DNA of 28,842 bases from Mucidula mucida (taxonomy: Eukaryota; Basidiomycota; Agaricomycetes; Agaricales; Physalacriaceae). Under the pieces are notes generated by a model. That model was not told where the DNA came from. It was given only the letters and a program-made list of their open reading frames with translations, and did not search any database. Made by a program: the position numbers and the translations under genes. The stretch spans positions 1 to 28,842 of the forward strand of contig JADNYV010000438.1 in assembly GCA_015501055.1 (NCBI GenBank). The letters are read 5' to 3'. Positions 9,516 through 19,868 of this stretch are shown here, piece after piece (within the stretch, counting starts at the first letter, position 1; each line of letters opens with the position of its first letter).

Positions 9516-11960
9516 TTACGAAGACGGTCCTGTACACGGTGCTGTTGGAGTAACGGTAAAAATCCCATTGTACTCATCCGGGTACGTGCATCCTTTTACA
9601 GCGGTAACTCCTCCTGCAATATCCTCATCGTCGAACCAACCATCGACTCCAAAGCTGGTGGCAGACGCTCCTGCAGTCAAGGTGGCGATAGTTCCAGTGC
9701 TCGTATACGTCGGCAATAACGTCATGGGCACAACAATATTGGACAACGTCGGTGGCGGCCACACGAATTGGTCGCGCGAAGTAGCCGCTATCGAATCGGT
9801 CGTCACATCGCCCGTCTGCCACGCTTCGTACGTGCCATTGAATGGATCCCCCACCGTACCCAGTTTAGCGCATTTCCCTCCCACCTGCCTCGGGTCTTTC
9901 GGGAGCCAACCGTTTCTCAATCCCAATTGATAAGACCACAACGGTGTCTCGATCTCTCCGGATACCGCCGAGGGCCCAATCTTCCAAGTCCAGAAGAACC
10001 AATGTGTGAAAGCATTCATGCTAGCCATAGCAAAGTTCTGGATCCCTTCCTTCATCGACTGATTATAGTTACGATAATCATCGTAAAGGGGACATTGAGG
10101 ATTCGAGGAGGTCACATTAACACCGTGAAGGAAAAGCCCACAATCATTAGGAGATGCAGCGAATTCCCCAGAAATGGTGACGCCAAAATTCTTCTGACTG
10201 TAAACGCAACGTCAGCCCATAGGGTTTCGAAAGATATCAACACTACCTGTCGTTGGTGCTGGGACCCCAAGAATCACAAGCGCGTTTGGGCCATATACCG
10301 CCGGGTAGCCCATCGTCAGCCTCCGTGGCGATTGGATCCTCAAATATACCTCCGAATGAAAAATAAGGATGTTGGTCCATCATGATGCGGTCAGAACCTT
10401 GCAAGAAGCCGTTCCATGCTGCCAGTCCCAGGAAAGCCTCATGTATAGCAATATACTGAAGACATCTCTTCAGGCATACTATAGCTGACATGTAGAAAGA
10501 GACAGCTCACTGGACCATTGCCCTCCCCAAAGCCAGTGATGTTACGAATCAAATCGTGAGCTTCCAGATAGAAACTCGTGATTTCGTCCATCCCGATGAT
10601 GCCAACAAGCGCCTCATTGACGATCCCGAAGACGGGGACAAGATTTCGATATTCGGGCTGGGAGATGAATTCGGTAAGGACTCGAATGTAGTACAAGGTT
10701 CTCTGGGCGTTGGCTAATCCCATATTTCCGTTCAAGAAATTCACCGGAGAAAGTCTACGCCGACCATGTCAGTACAAGGGCAAAGTCATGGAAAATGTCA
10801 ATGGAGCGACTGACCTGCCCGAATGATTGTATCCTGCCCAACGAGTTCCAATAAGACGGACGTCCTGCTCGAATGTATAGATACGTACCATTCTGCGATC
10901 CCGGCACGGCGTGAAGATCTAAACAGACGCGAAGCCCATACTTGCGCGCCCAGCCCAGAACTTTCAACATGTACCTGACAACGGTTTCAATCTTCGCGAC
11001 TTCCAATCCAATCCTACGAAGCCACTCACGTCCACGACACCTTCTCAAGAAACGGCTCGTCGTCCCATGTTTCGATGGCCCAGAATGCAATCGGTATCCG
11101 AAGCCAGTTCAATCCGGCGCCTGTAAAACAATCAGTATAGACTGCTATCTCGACATCACAAGACATACCGGCTATCTCAGCAATGTCCTGTTCAGTCTAA
11201 ATGTATCATCAGAAAGGAATTGACGTCAGGAATGAATCACCAAATGGTAAACATACGATGAACGTCTTGTAATGATCCTCTAATTGATTTATCCCACCAG
11301 AGGCCTCGTCTGCACGCATAGCCGTGCTCAAAGAATACTCGTCTACTGCCGTGGGGTATCTCTGGAAGATGTCTGGCGTGATGAACGGCTCGAGAACGAA
11401 CAGTCCGCCGAGGTTCACGCCGTAAGCGCGGTCTTTACTCCAGTCCCAAGTCGTATTAAGTGGTGGCGTCCACGAATTGGGCTGAGCGGCGTAAGTGTAA
11501 GGATCGGAAGCATCATCCACCCCTGCTCGCCAAGTCAGCGCAACATAAACAAGCCATTCAAGGCTCTCACAGAATCCACCAAACTCGTTGATATACGTGA
11601 ACTCGATTCCGTTTTCCAGTGTGATAACAGTTCCATTTCCACCAGTCTAATGCGCGTCGGTATCAGCAAAAGCATGTTATATGAAAGAGCATGTTGCACC
11701 TTAAGCGATGATCCTTGGCTACTGCCGGAACCCGAGTTTGCACCGTGGTCCTTATGGGCCTTGATAACGGTGAAATAGACCGGGAGGATGACTGCAAGAA
11801 CAACGAGCACGAGAGTAAAGAGTGAAAGTAGCACAACCCAGACGCGTCTACGATACCACGGAAGTACATGCGCGTCCGTCGCCTCATTCACCCTCTCTTT
11901 CGTTCTAGGCGTCTTGAGTAGGACTTGAGAGCCTGTCGTCGAGGATCGGAGGCTCTCCAT
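9516..11960 (-). CDS. Type II membrane GH5 exo-beta-1,3-glucanase (glucan 1,3-beta-glucosidase D-like)
   Basis: Retaining glycosidase acting on beta-1,3-glucan of the fungal cell wall. Model: complement(join(9516..10197, 10247..10455, 10511..10754, 10815..10833, 10889..10974, 11030..11120, 11169..11196, 11257..11522, 11571..11646, 11700..11960)), 653 aa; nine introns of 48-60 nt. There is no cleavable signal: a basic cytoplasmic tail (RRR) precedes one membrane span at about residues 40-66, giving a type II topology as in ExgD-type enzymes. A Gly/Ser-rich stalk follows. Family blocks are RPNSW-like QPNSWTPPLN, RAYGVNLGG, LNWLRIPIAFWA, KYGLRVCLDLHAVPGSQNG, the acid/base Glu323 in GIVNEAL and the nucleophile Glu438 in ISGEFA. 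Exon 7 (10815-10833) is only 19 nt and encodes part of YNHSGR. The last exon carries the extended Pro/Thr-containing C-terminus. The ATG at 11960 opens the frame that contains the membrane anchor. Confidence 0.92.
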
Positions 11961-12331
11961 GTCGCGGGAGGGAGAAATAGAACGAACACGACTTCACACG
12001 TCTGTGTACCTCAATGGTAGGAGTGGGAATGCAGAGTTAAAACATAGCAATGCAATGTCATAGATAACAGCGAAATCCGATGGCAGGACCTCGGCAAGGG
12101 CCAAGTAAGCATTTGTTCAATGACGTACCGCGTCGAAAGAACTTTATGACAAGCGAAAACAGACAGTGACAACCGAAAGCGCCTTGCACGCAGAAATCTC
12201 CGTTTCAAATCCTTCAAAAAAGATACATAAGTACATAAGGCTTACAACAAGATGAGTGTACAAGTCCATAAATACACACACCAATGATACAGGAGCGTTT
12301 TATTTCAAGATGATCATCATGTCTGCCCGGT
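11961..12331. other. Intergenic spacer upstream of the GH5 gene
   Basis: This short region holds the GH5 promoter and the 3' end of the next minus-strand gene. No TATA box at the usual distance and no additional gene is apparent. Confidence 0.5.
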
Positions 12332-14256
12332 TCAAGCCCAGGTCCGGTTCTGACAGACGTTGCGTCGGTTCGTTCTTCCCATGCAATCTAATTTTCCGCA
12401 ATCCCGACACGCATTCGAACAGAAGGATCTCCCACCCTTGCCCTTGCAATCCGCCGAGCCGCACTTGGAGCAATGCCTGGGACTTCGCTTCCTGGGGCCC
12501 TCCCCATTGCCCGACAGCACAGGCCCGGGTTGCGGTACGTGATTGCGCTCCACCATTGTCGAATTCCCGCTGGGACCCGAGACCGCCTCCAATGAAAAAG
12601 GATATGCTCGTTTGTTTGAATGCAGATCCACTGGGGAGTGCTGGTTAGGCGACTCGCTATTTGGTCGCGGGGGCGGGGGCATTTGATTGCCTGAGGGAGG
12701 GGGCGGCATCTGGTTGTTCGGAGGGGGTGGCATTTGATTGCTGGGACTGGAGACGGTACTAGGAAGGGGTCCTGCAGACGAGGAAGACCCTACTTTCGCA
12801 GGGGGTGCAGAAAAGTAAGGTGGGTAACGCAAAGTCTGAGTGAATTGACTTTGTGGCGGCGGAGGTGGAGGCGCATAAATGTAAGTTGGTTGGCTCGTAG
12901 AAGGACCAGTGCTCTGCGTTGCAGATGCTGGCGTTTCGGGTTCCGATGAGGTCTGGTGAACTTTCCAGGAATCAGTGTATCCTTTGTACTCATCACCCTA
13001 TAATAGTTTAGAATCTAGTCGCTGCTGCTTAACAGAAGAAAACCTACATCTTGTTGCGGTTGTGGCATGGTTGCAATGGGAGGTACGGGGTCGTCGTTAC
13101 CCATTAACTCATCGTGCTGTTCTTCCTCCCTTTGCTCCTCACGTTCGGTAGCGATACCGGGAGGCGGCTCAGGAATGCCATGCTGAATCGAAACCACAAT
13201 TTGAAGAATGACTTCCTTTCGAACACCTGATCTAAGAGATCCTTGCACCATATTCCAAAGTGCTTTAGATACACCAATAGCCTGCCAGTTCCACACGTCT
13301 GGGCCGCTACCCAAGTCGGTGTCGAACTGCCGTAGACGAGCAGGCAGTTCGTCAGCAAGGGTGTTAGGCAGCGAGCGAAGGATGGAGGGATCGGTGCTGG
13401 CATACCTGCGTCCCTCTGGCGACGTAGTTGCGATGCATGCGGCACTCTGGCATACATATTCGCACCCAATGATGAAAAAAGGTTGTTCGAGATCGTAGAT
13501 TTTGACCGGACCAGACGCTATTCGTCCTCTATTCGCTAATGGTGCTGAACAGCTCGGACATGCGATGCCGTTGAAAACCAATGGCTGAGGATCCCAATAC
13601 AAGAAACGGAATTCAAGGATAGGCCGGGTCGCGTTGGACGCGGTCAAGCAAAAGTAGGTGGGGGAGGTTGGAAGCCAAAAGGTCCGCAGAACAGAATACA
13701 GAGAGGGGAGAGTCTGGTTCGCAGGAGTGACTAGGGAGTTTACGTGCGTCTTAAACGCGTCCTCCACAGTGCCAGCAGGAGACACCGGATTGGGAGAAGC
13801 AAGAAGGGTGATAAGAGTGTTGATGAAGTTGCCCGGTTTTGTGCGCGACATTTCCAGCCAATCCTCGCCGTCAAAATTAGCCCCTTGCAAAGTGTTGAAG
13901 ATGGGTTTTATGTCCTGGTGGCCGAAGAACTACATATGTTTATTTAACTGACAAAGTGACACGGAATGTGAACTTACACCAAGGGCCAGCGCATTACCAT
14001 CCACCGCCGTAGCCGACTTGCGTGACCTGGACGTCGTTACGGAGCCCGCAGGAAAACCGTCCTTTCGCGGCCTGCCAACTGGGCGCTTTATCTTGGGTGG
14101 TGCACCGTCTGGGTACTTTTTGCCGCTGCCCTTGGGCCGTCCTGGTCGGCGCTTCTCCGGAACCGTCGTCGATACCGACATTCCATCTGCCGACGTCGAG
14201 ATCGTTTCATTCTGAAAGATAACCTGGTGGGAGGAGGAGCCAGGGTGGTTATCCAT
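12332..14256 (-). CDS. AT-hook protein with a DUF6729-like domain and C-terminal tandem cysteine motifs
   Basis: Probable nuclear DNA-binding protein; function unknown. Model: complement(join(12332..12997, 13048..13929, 13978..14256)), 608 aa, two introns of 50 and 48 nt. The N-terminus has two AT-hooks with GRP cores at residues 39-41 (RRPGRPKGSGKK) and 61-63 (KRPVGRPRKDG). The middle (about residues 94-330) has a CPSC pair, a DLEQPFFIIGCEYVC block and STDPSILRSLP. It resembles an uncharacterised domain of Agaricomycete proteins that I associate, from memory, with DUF6729. A low-complexity linker follows, containing poly-Pro and three copies of NQMPPPP. The last 47 residues hold two similar motifs, CSKCGSADC...C and CRDCGKLDC...C, which probably bind zinc. 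Whether this is a host regulator or derived from a mobile element cannot be decided. The ATG at 14256 is the first in frame. Confidence 0.75.
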
Positions 14257-15135
14257 TTTCACTAAGCAGAGAATAAATATCAGTTTTCATAGGCATTAAG
14301 AGGTTGTCGGAAGCGGAGGTTAAGCACACAAGCCGTCGGAAATTCGAAAACTAAATATTTTGACGTACAAAATTCGGCTAAATAGGAAAAGTATACTCCC
14401 CCTCACCGGAAGAGGCGCCCTCTGCTGGTTACAGGCAGAGATAGGTCGCTGCTAGGGCCAGAATACACAGAGGAGTTGGTGGGTTTAGGAGGGATCTGGC
14501 GAGGAATATGGCGTGGGAATGTTGACATAATTATGTCCTCTTGCGTTCCACCTCTCATGTGGCGGCAGGCAAACCCTCCTTTAAATTCTGTCTCCAACTT
14601 GCAGTGGAATAACCTCTCAGTAATGTAAATATGCCACGATGCCTATTCTTTTTCTGTCTTTTTTTAATGTGATCTTATGTAATTTCTAGTTAAAATAACA
14701 ACATACGTACTGCTTAAGTTATACCACAGGTTTTCGCCGCCTGATGGTTTCCTTATTTACTTGAACTTCAAATGGTGATCGTTTTTCTCTCAACTTCCAA
14801 CCTTTCATACAGTCCATTAATAGTTCTCCGACAGGTGCGCTCTTTGACTTGACGTAAGAACAGCATTAACACCCAGTTTAAAGATATTGGAACTGACCGC
14901 GACTCTTTCTACCCCATCGTAGGAACTTCTTTGACTTCAGTACCAGTTGATTCATGTGCCTTTGTTTATCCGATCCTGGTCCATCTGCCCAGTGCCTGAT
15001 TCTGTTTGGACCTACTGAATTCATGCGCACCTGCATGGACCACGTCACGTCCATGTTGTGAGCCCCGCCATACGCCGAGCCCTGTAATCTCTTTTTAATC
15101 GTCGGACATCATCTGATGGTGGCTTCATCCCCCTC
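14257..15135. other. Divergent intergenic region, AT-rich in the middle
   Basis: This is the shared upstream region of the AT-hook gene (minus) and the App1-like gene (plus). The section at about 14590-14720 is markedly AT-rich with T-runs, unlike its flanks. The 64-codon minus-strand frame at 14403-14597 has no family match. No gene or repeat was identified. Confidence 0.5.
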
Positions 15136-16310
15136 ATGAGACTCAGTATCACAACCACTTCTCTCCTCGCCGCGGACGCGCTCACAATTTCGAACAAGAG
15201 AGTCCTCAACGCGACGAAAGATGCAGTACTTCTCTTCGACGGAATGGCATCCACCAAGGGCGGCGAACTCTTTGCGAGCATCCCCGCTTTTGTATACGAG
15301 GCGGACGTGAATACATCTGTGCTCGAGCCTGCGTTCGCGTCGTACGGTATCAGTGGACTTGATATGGACACCGCCATGAGCCGAGCGGGCTTACTTGCTG
15401 CTGTCGGTATCGCAGACATATTTCCTGTGATTGATTTCGCTGCGTGCTCTCATATTGAAGCCATTCTTCCTCCTTCGGATGTCACAGATCTAGGAATGAG
15501 TCTGGGAACGGTCGCACTTGGGTCGTGTAATTGGGCACACCAATTGACAGGTGTCTTGTCAGTGGACCCGTCTACAACAAACACCGTCTACTCAGTATCG
15601 CCGACTGGATTTGGTGTTATTTCCGGTATGCATCTTTTCCGTGTCCTTACTTTCAATAACGCCAGCCGTAGACATCGACGACACGATCAAAATCACCAAT
15701 GTCACTGAAACCCAGCTTTTACTCACCAACACCTTTATCTCGAATCCCGAGCCTGTCGCCGGCATGCCCGAGCTATACGCCTCCCTCGTCTCGTCGCTTG
15801 ATGACCCCGACTTCATCTACCTCACTGGCACCCCATGGCAGTTCTACTCCTTTGTTCACGACTTCATCCAATCCACATTCTCCGCCTCCCCCGGGCCCAT
15901 TATCAACAACAACCTAACCGTCACCGATGTAACACAGGTCTTCACCGACCTTCTTACTTTAGACACATACTCCTACAAGGTCAAACAGATCACCCGTATA
16001 CATGCGATGTATCCGGACAAGACGTTTCTAGTCGTCGGTGATTCAGGACAGACGGACCCTGAAGTTTATGGTGAAATGTAGGCCAATTCTTTGACAAGTA
16101 GATGAGTGGAGAACTGACTGTTGGGACAGATACAGGACGTACGGGGATTTTATCGCGTGCATATGGATTCGGCAGCTTGCTGACACTAACACGACGATTG
16201 AGCGGTATGGGAAGGCGTTTAAGGGTGTACCAGAGGACAGGTCTAGGTTATATTGGGACAACGAGATTGAGGGTTTGGCGGATATCGATGTTGCCAGCGG
16301 TTCTTGCTAA
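15136..16310 (+). CDS. App1-like phosphatidate phosphatase (DUF2183 family), putatively secreted
   Basis: HAD-fold phosphatase of the App1 catalytic-domain family; yeast App1 dephosphorylates phosphatidate. Model: join(15136..15625, 15672..16077, 16130..16310), 358 aa, introns of 46 and 52 nt. The catalytic DxDxT motif is D164-I-D166-D-T168, exactly at the first splice junction. Other family blocks are VAGMPELYASL, DFIYLTGTPWQFY, the HAD motif GDSGQTDPEVYGE, and a C-terminal YGDFIACIWIR, which only appears after splicing the second intron. The N-terminus is short and hydrophobic (about residues 1-15) and could be a weak signal peptide. Homologues that I recall with this layout are often predicted to be secreted. 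No SH3-binding or actin-patch region of yeast App1 is present. The gene converges on the Mug135-like gene, 146 bp away. Substrate is inferred from family only. Confidence 0.85.
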
Positions 16311-16456
16311 ATTCTATGGCGAGGATCGACATCGCAGAGAATGTATTCTACATTGCAATCGGTCTAAGAGCGAACTTGGGCCGATTTGCGGGAACGTGTC
16401 CTGTTTGATGATAGCAAAGTATAGAATGATAACTAATATCCTGAAACTGTCATGTC

Positions 16457-17268
16457 CTACAACGCAATTCTAAGGTACTGGGCCAATGAGCGCCTCAGGT
16501 CGATCTCTGCTGCTACGCTGACAGCAGCAACCAAATTGTACCCTCGAAGGTATTGACCCAATTGGGCATGGTTGAGACCTTCCAGGTCTAGCTTTGTACG
16601 AAGAGGAGGGAGAGATTGCTAAAGAACACATTGAGGAAGGGACGAAAGTGAATCAAAGTGTAACTCACAGGAGGAAGAGTTGGATCATCTCCGTTATTGA
16701 ACGGCACTATTTCGTAGACAAGATGAGGCGGAATGGCGATGGGGATGGAGGCGTTGTAAGACTAAAGAAAGTAGAGATGAGGACTAGGTGAGAAGAACTG
16801 TAGATGCCTCACCCGGGCAGCAATGACTTGGATAGTAAGCATTCTGTGGGAGAGCTCATCGAGTCTTTGGATGAGGTCGTCGCGGACATTATCAATTCGA
16901 TCGTTTACGGTATTGATACTTTCAGCAAGATCGTCCCGCACTGCGTTGATACTTTCATTGAAATTGTCCCGCGTTGTGATAGTCCATGCAGGAGCACCAG
17001 CTATGTGAATGTAAACTGGGCAAGCAAAGCGTTTGACTAAGTTCGTACCTAAAGCGTCGCCATTATTCAGGGTTTCGCTCTGGTTACCCGCAGCTGCCAC
17101 TACATCGTCAGAGCCTACGCCGTTTTCAGCACCATGTTCTACAGGCGTACAGTCAACAATCGCGAACTTGAGAGCGTTGGATAACGTACCGTGCGTGCTT
17201 TCTAAGAGGAGCACGTTCTGTGAAGTCGGAGGGCTAGTAGGAGCTGGGGGGACTGGAAAAGCTGCCAT
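16457..17268 (-). CDS. Mug135-like C-terminal domain protein
   Basis: Model: complement(join(16457..16618, 16669..16761, 16813..17000, 17049..17138, 17190..17268)), 203 aa, four introns of 48-51 nt. The N-terminus is Pro-rich (MAAFPVPPAPTSPP). A coiled-coil-like segment follows, with repeats of DNFNESINAVRDDL, AESINTVNDRI and DNVRDDL. The last two exons give the pattern I associate with the Mug135-like domain of Agaricomycetes: Y-EIVPFNNGDDPT, SLPPLRT, GLNHAQLGQYLRGY and a short helical end. The family is named after a fission-yeast gene upregulated in meiosis; its molecular function is not known. The first two introns (17139-17189 and 17001-17048) are multiples of three without stops, so unspliced reading also stays open. 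They were called from strong GTACGT/GTACGA donors and AG acceptors, and because splicing joins the AGAPAW motif. Confidence is higher for the C-terminal exons than for the N-terminal ones. Confidence 0.72.
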
Positions 17269-17409
17269 GTTAGTAGTAGTAGTCGTAGTAAAGAACAATG
17301 AATAAAAGGTCAATGCGCTAAATTCGAGTTTTCTGCGCCTACCACGTGATGAATGCGTTCTGATAAACGCGTCCATTGTTTAGAGATGCATTTTTATTGA
17401 ACGTGGGTA

Positions 17410-19091
17410 TCATATATAACTGATAGCCGCAGCGCCTTCCACTTGACGAAGCCCATACTCTTCGCCTTGCCTCTCAACAGCATACACCGAATAATCCGTA
17501 TGGAGCTCAACAAGCGAATGCGGACATTCCTCGCGACTCCACTTGATATGCTCACAGATATGCTGCAAATAAAGGCACGAATGGTATAGAAAAGCGCTGG
17601 GCACATTCCGGAATCCCCCTGGCATAAATGTGGCGCGGTATATGAGACAGCGTGCGGACTTTAGGCGCAGGAAACGCAAATGGCGGAGCTGCACGAGACT
17701 CTGGAGGAAATCTGTCTGCATGTCGTCAGACCCCTCCCAATGATGAACAACAGGAAAGAACAAGAACATACAAGGATGCTTTTATCGTACCCGCGTTTAA
17801 CGTCGTCGTCGAAGAAGGGCGACGAGCTCGGGCGGTGCATGATGTACGTATCCGGCTCCAACCACTCGTCCTCATGCGGGAGATGGCTGCTCATAATCAA
17901 CGACTCCACGTTCCGGCACTGAAGCACAGCACCCATATTATGTGTGTCCAGACACCACTTGCCTTCATACGCAGGGATAACCGACAGCCGCTTCATCGTA
18001 TCGGCATGGTTGGGTAGACACTCGCTGAAGAACGCCGGCGCCAGATCTTCAACGTCATTCCTTGGATTGATCGCCAGCCTCTCCAACGTCGACGCGTATG
18101 CGCTCAAGTACTGCAACAGGTTCTGGTCCACCGCGAGCCCGATGGATATCTCCTTGAGCCATATGGAGTATTGCTGGAATACTGGCCATACGTCTGAGAT
18201 GGGAGGAAGGTCGGCGGCCCCGGTGGTTAAAGACGTCAGGCTGCGGAGTCTCGCAGCCAAAGTAACGTCGATGTTGAGTCCGGAGAGGGATACCTCGGTT
18301 AGGGACGCCTCTTCCGCAGAGACGATGGAAGAGAGGAGTAACGTCTCTCTCAACGCACTGGGACCGGCGTTCTGGATATCCAGCTTCGTTAGCTGCGTGT
18401 TGTTCGCCAGTAGAGATGACAGGCACTGGACCGTCGAGTCGCTTACTCGTCCTTGGTACCGCAGTTCTTTGAGGTTTTGATTAGAGAAGCGCGATAGACA
18501 CGCCTGGTACTGTGCAGGATGCTCCTCGAGCATGCTCGAGTCGATGATCAAGTGCGTTAGGGCGGGCATGCTCGCCAAGGCCAAGACGATCTGGTCTGCT
18601 AGGTCCATGGACAAGTCGCGCGTGTCTCTCATCCTCCAACTATCAAGTATGAGTTTATATAAGTCAGCATGCAACGTCAAAAAAACCTACAATACGGTAT
18701 GCAGCGTAGGCAGACGAAGAAGCGTCCTCATCAACAGTTTTATCAACTGCTGTACTCGGTTCTGACGCCATGGTCGAAATTTAGCGGGCGGAGGGACTTT
18801 GAGCGAAATGATATTGATGCGCTGAACCCGCCGTAACCACCTCTTGTCGCGGGATAGGGTGCGCAGAATATCCACGCTGCGTGTATACGAAACATCCGAG
18901 TCGATGTAAATCTCTGCAAAGATGGTAGGCGCGGCTAGGTCATTGTACGCGCGACAGGTGGACGCGATGGATTTCAGCGTCTTCGTGCCCAACTGCGGCA
19001 GATGAGTATATGATGACTATACTTAACAACACACACATACCAAGGCAAAGATTTCGTATTGCAGTTCCGGAGGAAGTGAGATGAGCGACAT
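17410..19091 (-). CDS. F-box / leucine-rich-repeat-like protein
   Basis: Model: complement(join(17410..17715, 17772..18639, 18691..18992, 19041..19091)), 508 aa, three introns of 48, 51 and 56 nt. Exon 1 opens with MSLISLPPELQYEIFAL and exon 2 continues with LGTKTLKSIASTCRAY, together a typical fungal F-box that would bind Skp1 in an SCF ubiquitin ligase. The rest has irregular Leu-rich stretches at roughly 25-30-residue spacing (for example MPALTHLIIDSS, NTQLTKLDIQNA, EASLTEVSLSGLNID), as in the large Agaricomycete F-box/LRR families. The target protein is unknown. The last intron was set at 17716-17771 from a GTATGT donor and a CTGAC branch site 12 nt before CAG; without it the frame stops after about 36 extra residues. 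The 5' end faces the tRNA gene. Confidence 0.75.
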
Positions 19092-19401
19092 ATGTACTGA
19101 ACAGTGAATAGGACTAAAGCAAGCCCTGTGATGATGATGGCAATCTGGCACCGCCTCGCTCTGTCAAATTCAGGGGCAAACGTGAAATGGTCTTGACTGG
19201 AACGCGTTACGCGACGTTGACGCGACGGGTCTCCAGCCGGAGCGGCATAATATTTGCTGGCTCAGGCTGCATGAGCCGGGGGGAAATCGCGCTCACTGTG
19301 GTATGTGAAGTAGAGTAATCAGGTAAACATACCTCCAAATTATCGTAGTCGAGTATACTGATGAGAGTATTCACTGTATGAACAAACATGGGTCTTGACA
19401 T
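19092..19401. other. Spacer between the F-box gene and the tRNA gene
   Basis: This 310-bp region holds the presumed promoter of the F-box gene. No protein-coding signal or repeat was recognised. Confidence 0.5.
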
Positions 19402-19475
19402 GGGTCGATGGCGTAGTTGGTTATCGCATCTGTCTAACACACAGAAGGTCCTCAGTTCGAGCCTGGGTCAACTCA
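19402..19475 (+). tRNA. tRNA-Val (anticodon AAC)
   Basis: A full cloverleaf can be drawn over 74 nt without an intron. The anticodon stem TCTGT/ACAGA encloses loop CTAACAC, giving anticodon AAC (Val). The T arm is CTCAG-TTCGAGC-CTGGG, and the D arm contains GCG...CGC with a TAGTTGG loop. The acceptor stem pairs GGGTCGA with TCAACTC, with one G-T pair and one C-A mismatch at position 5; the discriminator base is A. The internal A and B boxes are intact. Five T residues at 19477-19481 form a pol III terminator. The acceptor-stem mismatch leaves a small chance that it is a degenerate copy. Confidence 0.88.
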
Positions 19476-19476
19476 C

Positions 19477-19481
19477 TTTTT
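19477..19481 (+). terminator. RNA polymerase III terminator of tRNA-Val
   Basis: A run of five T residues begins one base after the discriminator base of the tRNA, the standard fungal pol III stop signal. Confidence 0.7.
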
Positions 19482-19868
19482 GTCATCTTACAGTGTCTTC
19501 GTGGCGCACTGCGCACTTGATACCACTCTGGGATGGCGCAACGGGGAAGGAACAGCAGAATGCCTAGATATCGATGTCTAAGTTAGGCAGCGGGGCACCA
19601 TATATCCCGCCTCTGAGTGTCACATTCACTGCTTGCCTGATGTCTTGAAGCACAAAATCATAACAATATTGAGACCGACATCCTGTGTAAAACCGCAGTA
19701 ACCGTACCATCCCATGTTTACTTTAGTTGAATATTAACCTGTAAGTACACTCTTCCCAAAACAGCCGAAAAACAACTGAATATCTTCTAGTTGTAGATGT
19801 CAGTATACATTATATGTTGTTTTTTCTCTACTTCCTTCCTATCATACACGCCAGCTCTACCTCTTCGT
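19482..19868. other. Spacer between tRNA-Val and the transketolase-like gene
   Basis: The 3' flank of the minus-strand transketolase-like gene. No coding potential, repeat or structured RNA beyond the tRNA was recognised. Confidence 0.5.

Noticed and set aside
9768..10385. 205-codon plus-strand open frame
   Set aside because: It lies antisense to the well-supported GH5 exons 9 and 10 and has no domain resemblance; a shadow of the real gene.
15045..15419. 124-codon minus-strand open frame
   Set aside because: Overlaps the App1-like gene in antisense; composition mirrors the sense codons.
17944..18480. 178-codon plus-strand open frame
   Set aside because: Antisense to the main exon of the F-box/LRR-like gene, with no recognisable domain.
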